A DNA stretch of 64,000 nt from contig JANLTP010000188.1 in the NCBI GenBank assembly GCA_031363055.1, forward strand, positions 30,193 to 94,192. The letters are read 5' to 3'. Shown in pieces: positions 45,179-52,232 of this stretch; position 1 is the stretch's first letter, and each line of letters opens with the position of its first letter. Source of the DNA: JANLTP01 sp031363055. Lineage in GTDB: Bacteria; Pseudomonadota; Gammaproteobacteria; Burkholderiales; Burkholderiaceae_E. Below the pieces are notes generated by a model that was given only the letters and a program-made list of their open reading frames with translations, was not told the DNA's origin and ran no database searches. The translations under genes and the position numbers were made by a program.

Positions 45179-47191
45179 ATGACCTATTTTTTCACCGGTG
45201 CATCCGGGTTCATTGGCAAACGTCTGGTCAAAAAGATCCTGGCGCGGAAAGGAACGGTCGTTCATTTTCTGGCACGTGACGACAGCCCTGAAAAGCTGGC
45301 CAAGCTCTATGACTATTGGGGGGTTGATCGCACACGCGCCATTGCCATCAAGGGCGACATCGCCGAAGCCGGGCTGGCCGTCAAAGCGGCGGATCGAAAA
45401 AAACTCGAAGGCAAGATCAAGCACTTCTATCACCTGGCCGCGATTTACGATCTGAAAGCCGACGCCGAAAGCCAGATAAGCGTAAACGTCGAGGGCACAC
45501 GTAATGTAGTCAATTTTGCGAACTCGATCAAGGCCGGTTGCCTGCATCATGTCAGCTCGATTGCGGCCGCCGGCATGTACGAAGGGCAGTTTCGGGAAGA
45601 CATGTTCGAAGAAGCCGACGGGCTCGATCATCCGTACTTTTCAACCAAACATGACTCGGAGGGCATTGTTCGCAAAGAGGCCACGGTGCCGTTTCGAATC
45701 TATCGTCCGGGTCTGGTCGTGGGCGACTCGAAGACCGGCGAAATGGACAAGATCGACGGCCCGTATTATTTCTTCAAGCTGATTCAGCGGCTGCGTGAAT
45801 TGCTGCCGTCTTGGGTGCCGACCGTCGGCATCGAGGGTGGGCGCATCAATATTGTGCCGGTCGACTTTGTTGTCGAGGCGATGGACCACATCTCGCATTT
45901 GGCAAAAACCAAGGGCAATTGTTTTCATCTTGTCGACCCGGAGCCGATGCGGGTCGGTGACGTGCTCAATACATTCTGCGAGGCCGGTCATGCACCGCGC
46001 ATGAGCATTCGCGTCAATGCCGCGCTGTTCGGGTTTATTCCGCGCGCCGTCAAGAAAAGTGTAATGGCGCTGACGCCCGTGCGTCGTGTGCGCGACGCAG
46101 TCATGAAAGATCTCGGCCTGCCCGACGACATGATGCAGTTCGTCAACTACCCGACCCGATTCGATTGTCGCGAGACCACAGCGGCGCTGAAGGGCAGCGG
46201 CATCGAATGTCCACGTCTGAAGAACTACGCTTGGGTCATCTGGGATTATTGGGAACGGCATCTCGATCCGGATCTGTTTATCGACCGTACACTGAAAGGC
46301 CAGATCGCTGGCAAGGTGGTGTTGATCACCGGCGGCTCCTCAGGCATCGGTCTGGCGGCCGCGATGAAGATCGCTGAAGCTGGCGCGATTACCGTCATCA
46401 ATGGTCGCGATGCCGAGAAACTGGCTCAGGCCAGGAAGGAAATTCTCGACTTTGCGGGCAAAGGCGCGAAGGTGCACACCTACTCGGTCGACGTTGCCGA
46501 TATGGCCGATGCCGATCGCTTCATCGCCTTGCTGAACAAGGATCTCGGTGGCGTCGATGTGTTGGTGAATAACGCCGGGCGCTCGATACGCCGCGGCATC
46601 GAGGGCAGCTTCGAGCGTTTTCACGACCTCGAGCGCACCATGCAGCTCAACTACTTCGGCGCGCTACGGGTCACCATGGGCTTTCTGCCCGGCATGATGG
46701 CCAAGCGCCGAGGGCATGTCATCAACATTTCTTCGATTGGCGTCTTGACCAACGCTCCGCGCTTTTCAGCTTATGTCGCATCGAAGGCGGCGCTCGACGC
46801 CTGGACGCGCTGTGCGGCGTCGGAATTCGCCGATGTCGGCATCAAGTTCACCACCATCAACATGCCGCTGGTACGTACGCCGATGATTGCGCCGACCAAG
46901 TTGTACAACAACGTACCGACCTTGTCATCCGAAGAAGCGGCCGACCTGATTTGCAATGCGATTGTCTACAAGCCGGTGCGGGTCGCGACACGGCTCGGTA
47001 TTGCCGGCCAGGTCATGCATGCGCTGTTGCCGAAGATCATGCAGATCGCCATGAACACATCGTTCCGCATGTTCCCGGACTCGATCGCGTCAAAGGCGCC
47101 GAAAGACGGCACCAAGTCGCTCGAAAAGCCGCAGCAGCTCAGTGCCGATCAGATCGCCTTCCAGCAACTCATGAAAGGCATTCACTTCTGA
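45179..47191 (+). CDS. Two-domain fatty acyl-CoA reductase (Marinobacter FACoAR type)
   Basis: The 670-residue protein fuses two SDR domains. The N-terminal domain has FTGASGFIGKRLVKK (about 5-19), HHVSSIAAAGMYEGQFREDMF and the YFSTK catalytic YxxxK (about 155-159). The C-terminal domain has LITGGSSGIGLA (about 381), VLVNNAGRSIRRG and AYVASKAALD (YxxxK about 531). Order, length and blocks such as WVPTVGIEGGRINIVPVDF and VIWDYWERHLDPDLF closely match the Marinobacter enzyme that reduces acyl-CoA through the aldehyde to fatty alcohol. It should supply fatty alcohol, for wax esters or other lipids. ATG 45179 has a GGGAGGAG ribosome site. No wax ester synthase gene is in the window. Confidence 0.9.
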   Translation: MTYFFTGASGFIGKRLVKKILARKGTVVHFLARDDSPEKLAKLYDYWGVDRTRAIAIKGDIAEAGLAVKAADRKKLEGKIKHFYHLAAIYDLKADAESQISVNVEGTRNVVNFANSIKAGCLHHVSSIAAAGMYEGQFREDMFEEADGLDHPYFSTKHDSEGIVRKEATVPFRIYRPGLVVGDSKTGEMDKIDGPYYFFKLIQRLRELLPSWVPTVGIEGGRINIVPVDFVVEAMDHISHLAKTKGNCFHLVDPEPMRVGDVLNTFCEAGHAPRMSIRVNAALFGFIPRAVKKSVMALTPVRRVRDAVMKDLGLPDDMMQFVNYPTRFDCRETTAALKGSGIECPRLKNYAWVIWDYWERHLDPDLFIDRTLKGQIAGKVVLITGGSSGIGLAAAMKIAEAGAITVINGRDAEKLAQARKEILDFAGKGAKVHTYSVDVADMADADRFIALLNKDLGGVDVLVNNAGRSIRRGIEGSFERFHDLERTMQLNYFGALRVTMGFLPGMMAKRRGHVINISSIGVLTNAPRFSAYVASKAALDAWTRCAASEFADVGIKFTTINMPLVRTPMIAPTKLYNNVPTLSSEEAADLICNAIVYKPVRVATRLGIAGQVMHALLPKIMQIAMNTSFRMFPDSIASKAPKDGTKSLEKPQQLSADQIAFQQLMKGIHF

Positions 47192-47204
47192 TCTAGACGT
47201 TCCG

Positions 47205-47230
47205 CCGGTTTGATCGAGGCGATCAGCCGG
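47205..47230. terminator. Possible bidirectional hairpin between convergent genes
   Basis: CCGGTTTGATCG and CGATCAGCCGG can pair around a 3-base loop with one bulge. The right arm overlaps the stop codon of the minus-strand hydrolase. It lies in the only gap between the reductase and the hydrolase and may stop both transcripts; no clear T-tract follows. Confidence 0.4.
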
Positions 47231-48146
47231 CCGAAATCGTCGGCTGATCGAGTTCGTCGGCGATCATCTGCCAGACTTCGGCATCAACGGCCAGTCGAAC
47301 ATGGCCTTTGCCCGAGGTAGTGATCAACTTTGCACCTTCGATGGTTTGAATCGCCTGCGGCATCGCGATGTTGTCATGGTGGCTGATGATCACCGCGAAC
47401 AGGGCACGCAACTCCGGGCTTTCACTGGCCGCGAGCGCATCGCGCCAGGGGCTTTGCAGTCGCATCTGTCGCGCGTTTTTGGCGTGGCTGAACTGGGCCA
47501 GAAACGTTCCCTGGTGCGGAGTGCCCAGCGTTATCACGCGCGCAATCGCGGCGCTGCCCAAGTCCCTCAGGTAAGCGCGGGCAGCGATGCCGCCCATGCT
47601 GTGACAGACCAGTGCAACCGGTCGCTGGCCGCAGCGCATCTGCAACTCGCGTACCGCCCGATCGATGAGCTGCGGATAATGATCGATCGATCCATAGACC
47701 GGTTCCAGATTGACCGATCCGATCGGATGGCCACGCGCCGCCAGCCAACGGGCAGCGGGCCGCCAAATTGCGCGATTGCAAAAAAAGCCATGAATAAAGA
47801 CGATCGGCGTGCGCGTACTGTCCGGCGCCGCGCTGGCCAGTGGCGTGGCACCAAAAAACGGTTGACGCACGCTGAAGGTCATGAACGAGGCCGCTATCTC
47901 GCCACCGATACATTGTGCCCAACCCAACAGGCTGAGTTCATCATTGAGCGGTTTTGCGCTGCCAGCGTAACTGGCCAGTGCGAATTCGATCAAAACAATG
48001 ACGATATGCAAACTGGCGCCGGCGGCCAGACCCCAGGCCAATGCCAGTTGCGCTGAATAGCCTGACCGCGACATCAGCCAGGCCGCAAGGCTCAGACTGA
48101 ACAACAGTTGTGCCAGCAAAATCGCTCGTCCAATCAGACTGACCAT
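47223..48146 (-). CDS. Membrane-anchored alpha/beta hydrolase (lipase/esterase)
   Basis: The 307-residue protein starts with two hydrophobic helices (LLAQLLFSLSLAAWLM, AWGLAAGASLHIVIVLIEFAL) and continues with an alpha/beta hydrolase: oxyanion loop VFIHGFFCNRAIW, nucleophile elbow VCHSMGG, and a late GKGHVRLA that may hold the catalytic histidine. GTPHQG is typical of bacterial lipases such as triacylglycerol lipases. Probably an inner-membrane esterase facing the periplasm. It sits by the acyl-CoA reductase, convergent with it. ATG 48146 is the start. Confidence 0.82.
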   Translation of the reverse strand: MVSLIGRAILLAQLLFSLSLAAWLMSRSGYSAQLALAWGLAAGASLHIVIVLIEFALASYAGSAKPLNDELSLLGWAQCIGGEIAASFMTFSVRQPFFGATPLASAAPDSTRTPIVFIHGFFCNRAIWRPAARWLAARGHPIGSVNLEPVYGSIDHYPQLIDRAVRELQMRCGQRPVALVCHSMGGIAARAYLRDLGSAAIARVITLGTPHQGTFLAQFSHAKNARQMRLQSPWRDALAASESPELRALFAVIISHHDNIAMPQAIQTIEGAKLITTSGKGHVRLAVDAEVWQMIADELDQPTISAG

Positions 48147-48206
48147 GCTTGTCGTGTACCTTGATCGCAGCTTTTGCAGATGGTACAGGAGGTACGGGAC
48201 CTCGGA

Positions 48207-48229
48207 CCAGACTCGGTAGCCGAGTCTGG
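48207..48229. promoter_or_regulatory. Perfect inverted repeat between hydrolase and conserved unknown
   Basis: CCAGACTCGG-TAG-CCGAGTCTGG forms a perfect 10-bp stem with a 3-base loop. It lies between two divergent genes, 61 bp from one start and 56 bp from the other, so an operator shared by both or an mRNA hairpin is possible. Confidence 0.5.
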
Positions 48230-48258
48230 TGCTAAGTCCAGTGCTAACTCGGGCACTG
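48223..48258 (+). repeat. 3 x 12 bp degenerate tandem repeat upstream of the conserved unknown
   Basis: AGTCTGGTGCTA, AGTCCAGTGCTA and ACTCGGGCACTG follow each other directly from 48223. The first overlaps the right arm of the inverted repeat at 48207-48229. Confidence 0.65.
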
Positions 48259-48284
48259 TGCAGAAACCCTTAAAATCGGCAGCC

Positions 48285-48998
48285 ATGCCCCGTCCTTCTG
48301 TGTCCGATCGCCTGATCCACGCCGCCCGCAAGGCCGCCGATTTGCGGGCCGCTGCCTTGGCAGATCCTGAGTTGGCGCGCGCCGTAGCGCTGGTCAAGGC
48401 CTGGCAAGCGTATCGTCTGTCGCATACCCACGCCGATTTGCTGCAAAGCCCGCGCTACCGGGCGGCCGCGCGGTTTTTTGTCGATGATCTGTACGGCAGC
48501 GGTAGCCTGGCGCAGCGCGATGCCGAACTGGCTCGAGTCATTCCGACCTTGACCCGGTTTTTGCCGGATGGCGCGCTGACGACGATCTGCGAGGCGATCG
48601 AGCTGGATGCCTTGTCGGAATCGCTGGACCATCGGGTAGCTCGGCAATTGATGGCCGCGCCGCCAGATCCGCACAAGTTCGATCGAGCAGCCTATGCGCA
48701 GGCCTATCGCCAAGCAGGCGGCTTTGACGAGCGCAACGAACAGATCACGGCCGCCGAGCGGATTGGTGCGTCCCTTGACAAACTGGTGCGAAAACCCTTG
48801 CTGGGCGGTTTGCTCAACACCATGCGCGGACCGGCGCGTGCTGCCGGATTGATCTCTATTCATGAGTTCCTGGTCCGGGGTTTCACCGCCTTTAAATCGA
48901 TGTCCGGCGCCCGCGAGTTTTTGCAATTGACGCTTGGCCGCGAGCGGGCAATAGCGCAGGCGCTGGAGGTCGGCGATTCATCCCAGTTGCCGATTTAG
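48285..48998 (+). CDS. Conserved hypothetical protein
   Basis: The 237-residue soluble protein has no known catalytic motif. The stretch AARFFVDDLYGSGSLAQRDAELARVIPTL and the block LPDGALTTICEAIELDALSESLD look like a family of all-helical proteins that I recall as common in Burkholderiales and not characterised. The C-terminus ends in FLQLTLGRERAIAQAL. I start at ATG 48285; the open frame extends to 48174 across the repeat and inverted repeat. It stands alone upstream of the ribosomal operon. Confidence 0.7.
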   Translation: MPRPSVSDRLIHAARKAADLRAAALADPELARAVALVKAWQAYRLSHTHADLLQSPRYRAAARFFVDDLYGSGSLAQRDAELARVIPTLTRFLPDGALTTICEAIELDALSESLDHRVARQLMAAPPDPHKFDRAAYAQAYRQAGGFDERNEQITAAERIGASLDKLVRKPLLGGLLNTMRGPARAAGLISIHEFLVRGFTAFKSMSGAREFLQLTLGRERAIAQALEVGDSSQLPI

Positions 48999-49139
48999 CG
49001 GCCTCCGACTACAATGTCAGGTTCCTTGCCGCACCAAGGCCGTGTCGCAATCAATAGCGGAGATCTTTCCCGGCAGATAACGTCAGGATTTTTCCGAGAA
49101 ATTGTCGGCACTTTTCGACGAGCTAGCGGTTTGTCGGGA

Positions 49140-49186
49140 TGAATCAAGGTTCTAGTTGATTCAAAGAACGCAAAACGGGTGTTTTG
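49140..49186 (+). promoter_or_regulatory. Structured leader upstream of rpsF
   Basis: Within the 234-bp gap before rpsF there are two stem-loops: TGAATCAA (49140-49147) pairs with TTGATTCA (49156-49163) over an 8-base loop, and CAAAAC (49171-49176) pairs with GTTTTG (49181-49186) over GGGT. They lie 50-90 bases before the rpsF start. rpsF operons are often autoregulated by an S6:S18-binding leader, but I cannot match this to that motif with certainty. No other gene is visible in the gap. Confidence 0.45.
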
Positions 49187-49232
49187 TGATCCTTCCGAGT
49201 TCCCTGGGCGGTATTTTCCATGAGGAGAATTG

Positions 49233-49607
49233 ATGCGTCATTACGAGATTATTTTTATCGTCCATCCCGATCAGAGCGAGCAAGTGCCGCCAATGATCGA
49301 GCGATACCGGGCGATGATCGATGCCCAGCAGGGCAAAATTCATCGAGTCGAGGATTGGGGCCGCCGCCAATTGGCGTTTCCGATTCAGAAAATTGCCAAA
49401 GCTCACTACGTGCTGATGAACATCGAATGCGGCCAACCCGTGCTTGATGAGCTCGAGCATGCCTTCCGGTTCAATGACGCAGTATTGCGTCACTTGACGG
49501 TAAGCATGAAAAAAGCCGAGACCGGTCCTTCGCCGATGTGGAAACAGATCCAGAAGGAAGAGTCGCGCAAGACCACGACCGAGGTCGTGGCGGTGGCACA
49601 GGCTTAA
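49233..49607 (+). CDS. rpsF: 30S ribosomal protein S6
   Basis: S6 binds S18 on the platform of the small subunit. The 124-residue product has the family pattern MRHYEIIFIVHPDQSEQ, GRRQLAFPIQKIAKAHY and FRFNDAVLRHL, and a charged C-terminal extension common in beta-proteobacteria. ATG 49233 has AGGAG nine bases upstream. It begins the operon rpsF-priB-rpsR-rplI-dnaB. Confidence 0.96.
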   Translation: MRHYEIIFIVHPDQSEQVPPMIERYRAMIDAQQGKIHRVEDWGRRQLAFPIQKIAKAHYVLMNIECGQPVLDELEHAFRFNDAVLRHLTVSMKKAETGPSPMWKQIQKEESRKTTTEVVAVAQA

Positions 49608-49664
49608 AGTAGACGGAGCGTTTGCGCGGGTCCGAGCGAACACGACCGGTTTTCATCGAAACCA

Positions 49665-49991
49665 ATGAGCACGATTGCAAATTCGGTTTCGGCAATGAAT
49701 ACAGTCATGTTGGTCGGGCGGTTAGTCGAGCGAGACGCACTCAGATTCACCCCTGCAGGAATTGCGTTACTGAATGCCAAATTGGCGCATCAGTCCGAAC
49801 AGACTGAAGCCGGCGGCAAAAGAGGCGTTGATTTCGAGATCGAACTGTTGTTTGCCGGTGAAGCGGCAGTACAGGCTGATCGGCTGGTGTTGGGGCAACA
49901 TTTGAGTGTCAGCGGTTTTCTCGCACACAAGCGCAGGCAATCCAGAACCTTGCAGTTGCACGCTACTGGATACGAGCTGGTTTCGAGCTGA
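49665..49991 (+). CDS. priB: Primosomal replication protein PriB
   Basis: A 108-residue single OB-fold protein that helps restart stalled replication forks with PriA. The body (NTVMLVGRLVERDALRFTPAGIALLNAKLAH, KRGVDFEIELLFAGEAA, ADRLVLGQHLSVSGFLAHKRR) matches the PriB/SSB fold, and its place between rpsF and rpsR is diagnostic. ATG 49665 is used; ATG 49695 is possible. The stop is spanned by an 11-bp duplication. Confidence 0.88.
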   Translation: MSTIANSVSAMNTVMLVGRLVERDALRFTPAGIALLNAKLAHQSEQTEAGGKRGVDFEIELLFAGEAAVQADRLVLGQHLSVSGFLAHKRRQSRTLQLHATGYELVSS

Positions 49992-49998
49992 TTTCGAG
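49977..49998 (+). repeat. 2 x 11 bp duplication spanning the priB stop
   Basis: CTGGTTTCGAG (49977-49987) and CTGATTTCGAG (49988-49998) differ at one base and are followed by a third partial CTG. The priB TGA at 49989-49991 lies within the second unit. Confidence 0.85.
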
Positions 49999-50031
49999 CT
50001 GTTTAAATACTGATTCAATACGAGGTGTCTT

Positions 50032-50307
50032 ATGGCGTTCGTTCGCCGGCAAAGCAAAGATAAACGACCCAAGCGCAATGCACAGAGCGCATTGTTCAAG
50101 CGCAAGAAATTCTGCCGTTTTACGGCAGAAAAGGTCGATCAGATTGACTATAAAGATATTGAAGTTCTGAAGGACTTCATCACCGAAAACGGCAAGATCA
50201 TTCCGGCGCGACTGACGGGTACGAAGGCGCGCTATCAGCGTCAACTGACCGAAGCGATCAAGCGCGCCCGTTTTCTGGCGCTTCTGCACTTCACCGATAA
50301 CCACTAA
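50032..50307 (+). CDS. rpsR: 30S ribosomal protein S18
   Basis: S18 pairs with S6 on the 30S platform. The 91-residue product has the typical FKRKKFCRFTAEKVDQIDYKD and ITENGKIIPARLTGTKARYQRQL segments, and a basic N-terminus. ATG 50032 follows GAGGTGTCTT. The cysteine at 37 (KFCRF) is part of the usual S18 pattern. Confidence 0.96.
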   Translation: MAFVRRQSKDKRPKRNAQSALFKRKKFCRFTAEKVDQIDYKDIEVLKDFITENGKIIPARLTGTKARYQRQLTEAIKRARFLALLHFTDNH

Positions 50308-50321
50308 ACGAGGAGATCGAC

Positions 50322-50774
50322 ATGCAAATTATTCTGCTTGAAAAAGTCGTGAACCTCGGCCAGCTCGGCGAAGTGGTCAAGGTCAAGGACGGCTTTGCCC
50401 GCAATTTCTTGATTCCGACCGGCAAGGCGCGTCGTGCGACCGCGCTGGCGATCAAGGAATTCGAAGTTCGCCGTGCCGAGCTCGAAAAAGTGGCCGGAGA
50501 AAAACTCAAGTCGGCGCAAGAGCAATCCGAGAAGCTCAACGGCATGACGGTTCAAATCACCGAGAAGGCCGGTGTTGATGGCCGCCTGTTCGGTTCGGTG
50601 AGCAACTTTGACATTGCCGAAGCGTTGACCAAACAAGGCTTCAAGGTCGAGAAGGCCATGGTCCGCATGCCGAACGGTGCGCTGAAGACCGTTGGCGATC
50701 ACAAGGTCGAAGTGGCGCTGCACACGGACGTCTTGTCCGAGGTGACGGTGTCGGTGCTAGGCGAAGGCGCATAG
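50322..50774 (+). CDS. rplI: 50S ribosomal protein L9
   Basis: A 150-residue L9 with the N-terminal RNA-binding domain MQIILLEKVVNLGQLGEVVKVKDGFARNFLIP, the long connecting helix and the C-terminal domain VDGRLFGSVSNFDIAEALTKQG. ATG 50322 follows GAGGAG. The short gap to dnaB has two small repeats (AAGCTCT at 50781 and 50796, period 15; TAGCGAA at 50813 and 50830, period 17). Confidence 0.96.
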   Translation: MQIILLEKVVNLGQLGEVVKVKDGFARNFLIPTGKARRATALAIKEFEVRRAELEKVAGEKLKSAQEQSEKLNGMTVQITEKAGVDGRLFGSVSNFDIAEALTKQGFKVEKAMVRMPNGALKTVGDHKVEVALHTDVLSEVTVSVLGEGA

Positions 50775-50838
50775 GACTCCAAGCTCTAGGGATTTAAGCT
50801 CTGGTAATCGGCTAGCGAATCTAATGGGTTAGCGAAGC

Positions 50839-52227
50839 ATGTCTACAGTGATGCCCATTTCACCCCCCGACCGCGAAGTGGCGGCGCTTCGTATTCCGCC
50901 GAACTCGGTGGAAGCGGAGATGTCGGTGCTCGGGGGACTGATGATCGACAATGAGGCCTTCGATCGGGTGGCTGACGTCATTCGCGAGGAGGACTTCTAT
51001 CGCTATGACCATCGGTTGATCTGGACGCAAATTTCGAGATTGATCGAAAAGAGCCAACCGGCTGACGTAGTCACCGTGTTTGAGTCCTTGCAGCGTGCCG
51101 GCAAGGCTGAGGAAGCGGGCGGGCTGGTCTACCTGAATTCACTGGCTCAGGAAACGCCGTCGGCTGCGAACATTCGTCGTTATGCGGAGATCGTTCGTGA
51201 TCGCTCGATTCTGCGGCGCCTGATTTCGACCTCGGATGAAATTGCCACCAATGCACTGAATCCGCAAGGCAAAGACACGCGCCAGTTGCTCGATGAAGCC
51301 GAATCGAAGATCTTCCAGATTTCTGAAGATGGCTCGCGCGGATCGGTCGGATTTCAAGCGCTGCCCGATCTTCTGGGCAAGGTGGTCGAGCGCATCGATG
51401 AGCTCTACAACCAGAACAATCCGAATGATGTGACCGGCGTGCCGACCGGCTTCACCGATCTCGATCGTCTGACCTCGGGCCTGCAGCCTGGTGACCTGGT
51501 AATCGTGGCGGGCCGGCCATCGATGGGCAAGACCGCCTTCAGCATCAACATTGGTGAACATGTCGCGATTGAACAGGGCCTGCCGGTGGCTGTGTTCAGT
51601 ATGGAAATGGGCGCCACTCAACTGGCCATGCGGATGATCTGTTCGGCAGGCCGGCTCGACCAGCAGCGCTTGCGCACCGGTCGGCTGGTTGACGATGACT
51701 GGCCGCGGTTGACCAACGCGATCCAGAAAATGCAGGATGCGCAGATGTTCATCGATGAGACGCCGGCGCTGAATTCGCTGGAGTTGCGCGCCCGTGCCCG
51801 ACGACTGGCGCGCCAGTCTGGTCAACTCGGGCTGATCATCATCGACTACCTGCAATTGATGTCGGCGACCGGGTCGGGCGAGAATCGGGCGACCGAAATT
51901 TCGGAGATTTCGCGCTCGCTCAAAGCGCTCGCCAAGGAGTTGCATTGTCCGGTGATCGCGCTGTCGCAGTTGAATCGATCGCTCGAGCAACGCCCGAACA
52001 AGCGTCCGGTGATGTCAGACCTGCGCGAGTCGGGCGCCATCGAGCAGGATGCCGACGTGATCCTCTTCATTTATCGCGACGAGGTCTACAACCCTGAGTC
52101 GGAGGATAAGGGCAGCGCCGAAATCATTATCGCCAAACAGCGTAATGGTCCGATTGGTTCGCTGCGTCTGACGTTCGTCGGGCAGTACACGAAGTTCGAG
52201 AATTTTGCTTCGAATACGAGTTACTAG
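50839..52227 (+). CDS. dnaB: Replicative DNA helicase DnaB
   Basis: The 462-residue hexameric helicase has an N-terminal DnaB domain (VEAEMSVLGGLMIDNEAFD), linker, and RecA-like core with Walker A VAGRPSMGKTAFSINIG (about 224-240), FSMEMGATQLAMRM, IIIDYLQLM and LSQLNRSLEQR followed by DLRESGAIEQDADVI. No intein or insertion. ATG 50839 is the likely start. It ends 5 bases before the stop of the convergent phoH gene. Confidence 0.96.
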   Translation: MSTVMPISPPDREVAALRIPPNSVEAEMSVLGGLMIDNEAFDRVADVIREEDFYRYDHRLIWTQISRLIEKSQPADVVTVFESLQRAGKAEEAGGLVYLNSLAQETPSAANIRRYAEIVRDRSILRRLISTSDEIATNALNPQGKDTRQLLDEAESKIFQISEDGSRGSVGFQALPDLLGKVVERIDELYNQNNPNDVTGVPTGFTDLDRLTSGLQPGDLVIVAGRPSMGKTAFSINIGEHVAIEQGLPVAVFSMEMGATQLAMRMICSAGRLDQQRLRTGRLVDDDWPRLTNAIQKMQDAQMFIDETPALNSLELRARARRLARQSGQLGLIIIDYLQLMSATGSGENRATEISEISRSLKALAKELHCPVIALSQLNRSLEQRPNKRPVMSDLRESGAIEQDADVILFIYRDEVYNPESEDKGSAEIIIAKQRNGPIGSLRLTFVGQYTKFENFASNTSY

Positions 52228-52232
52228 GTTTC

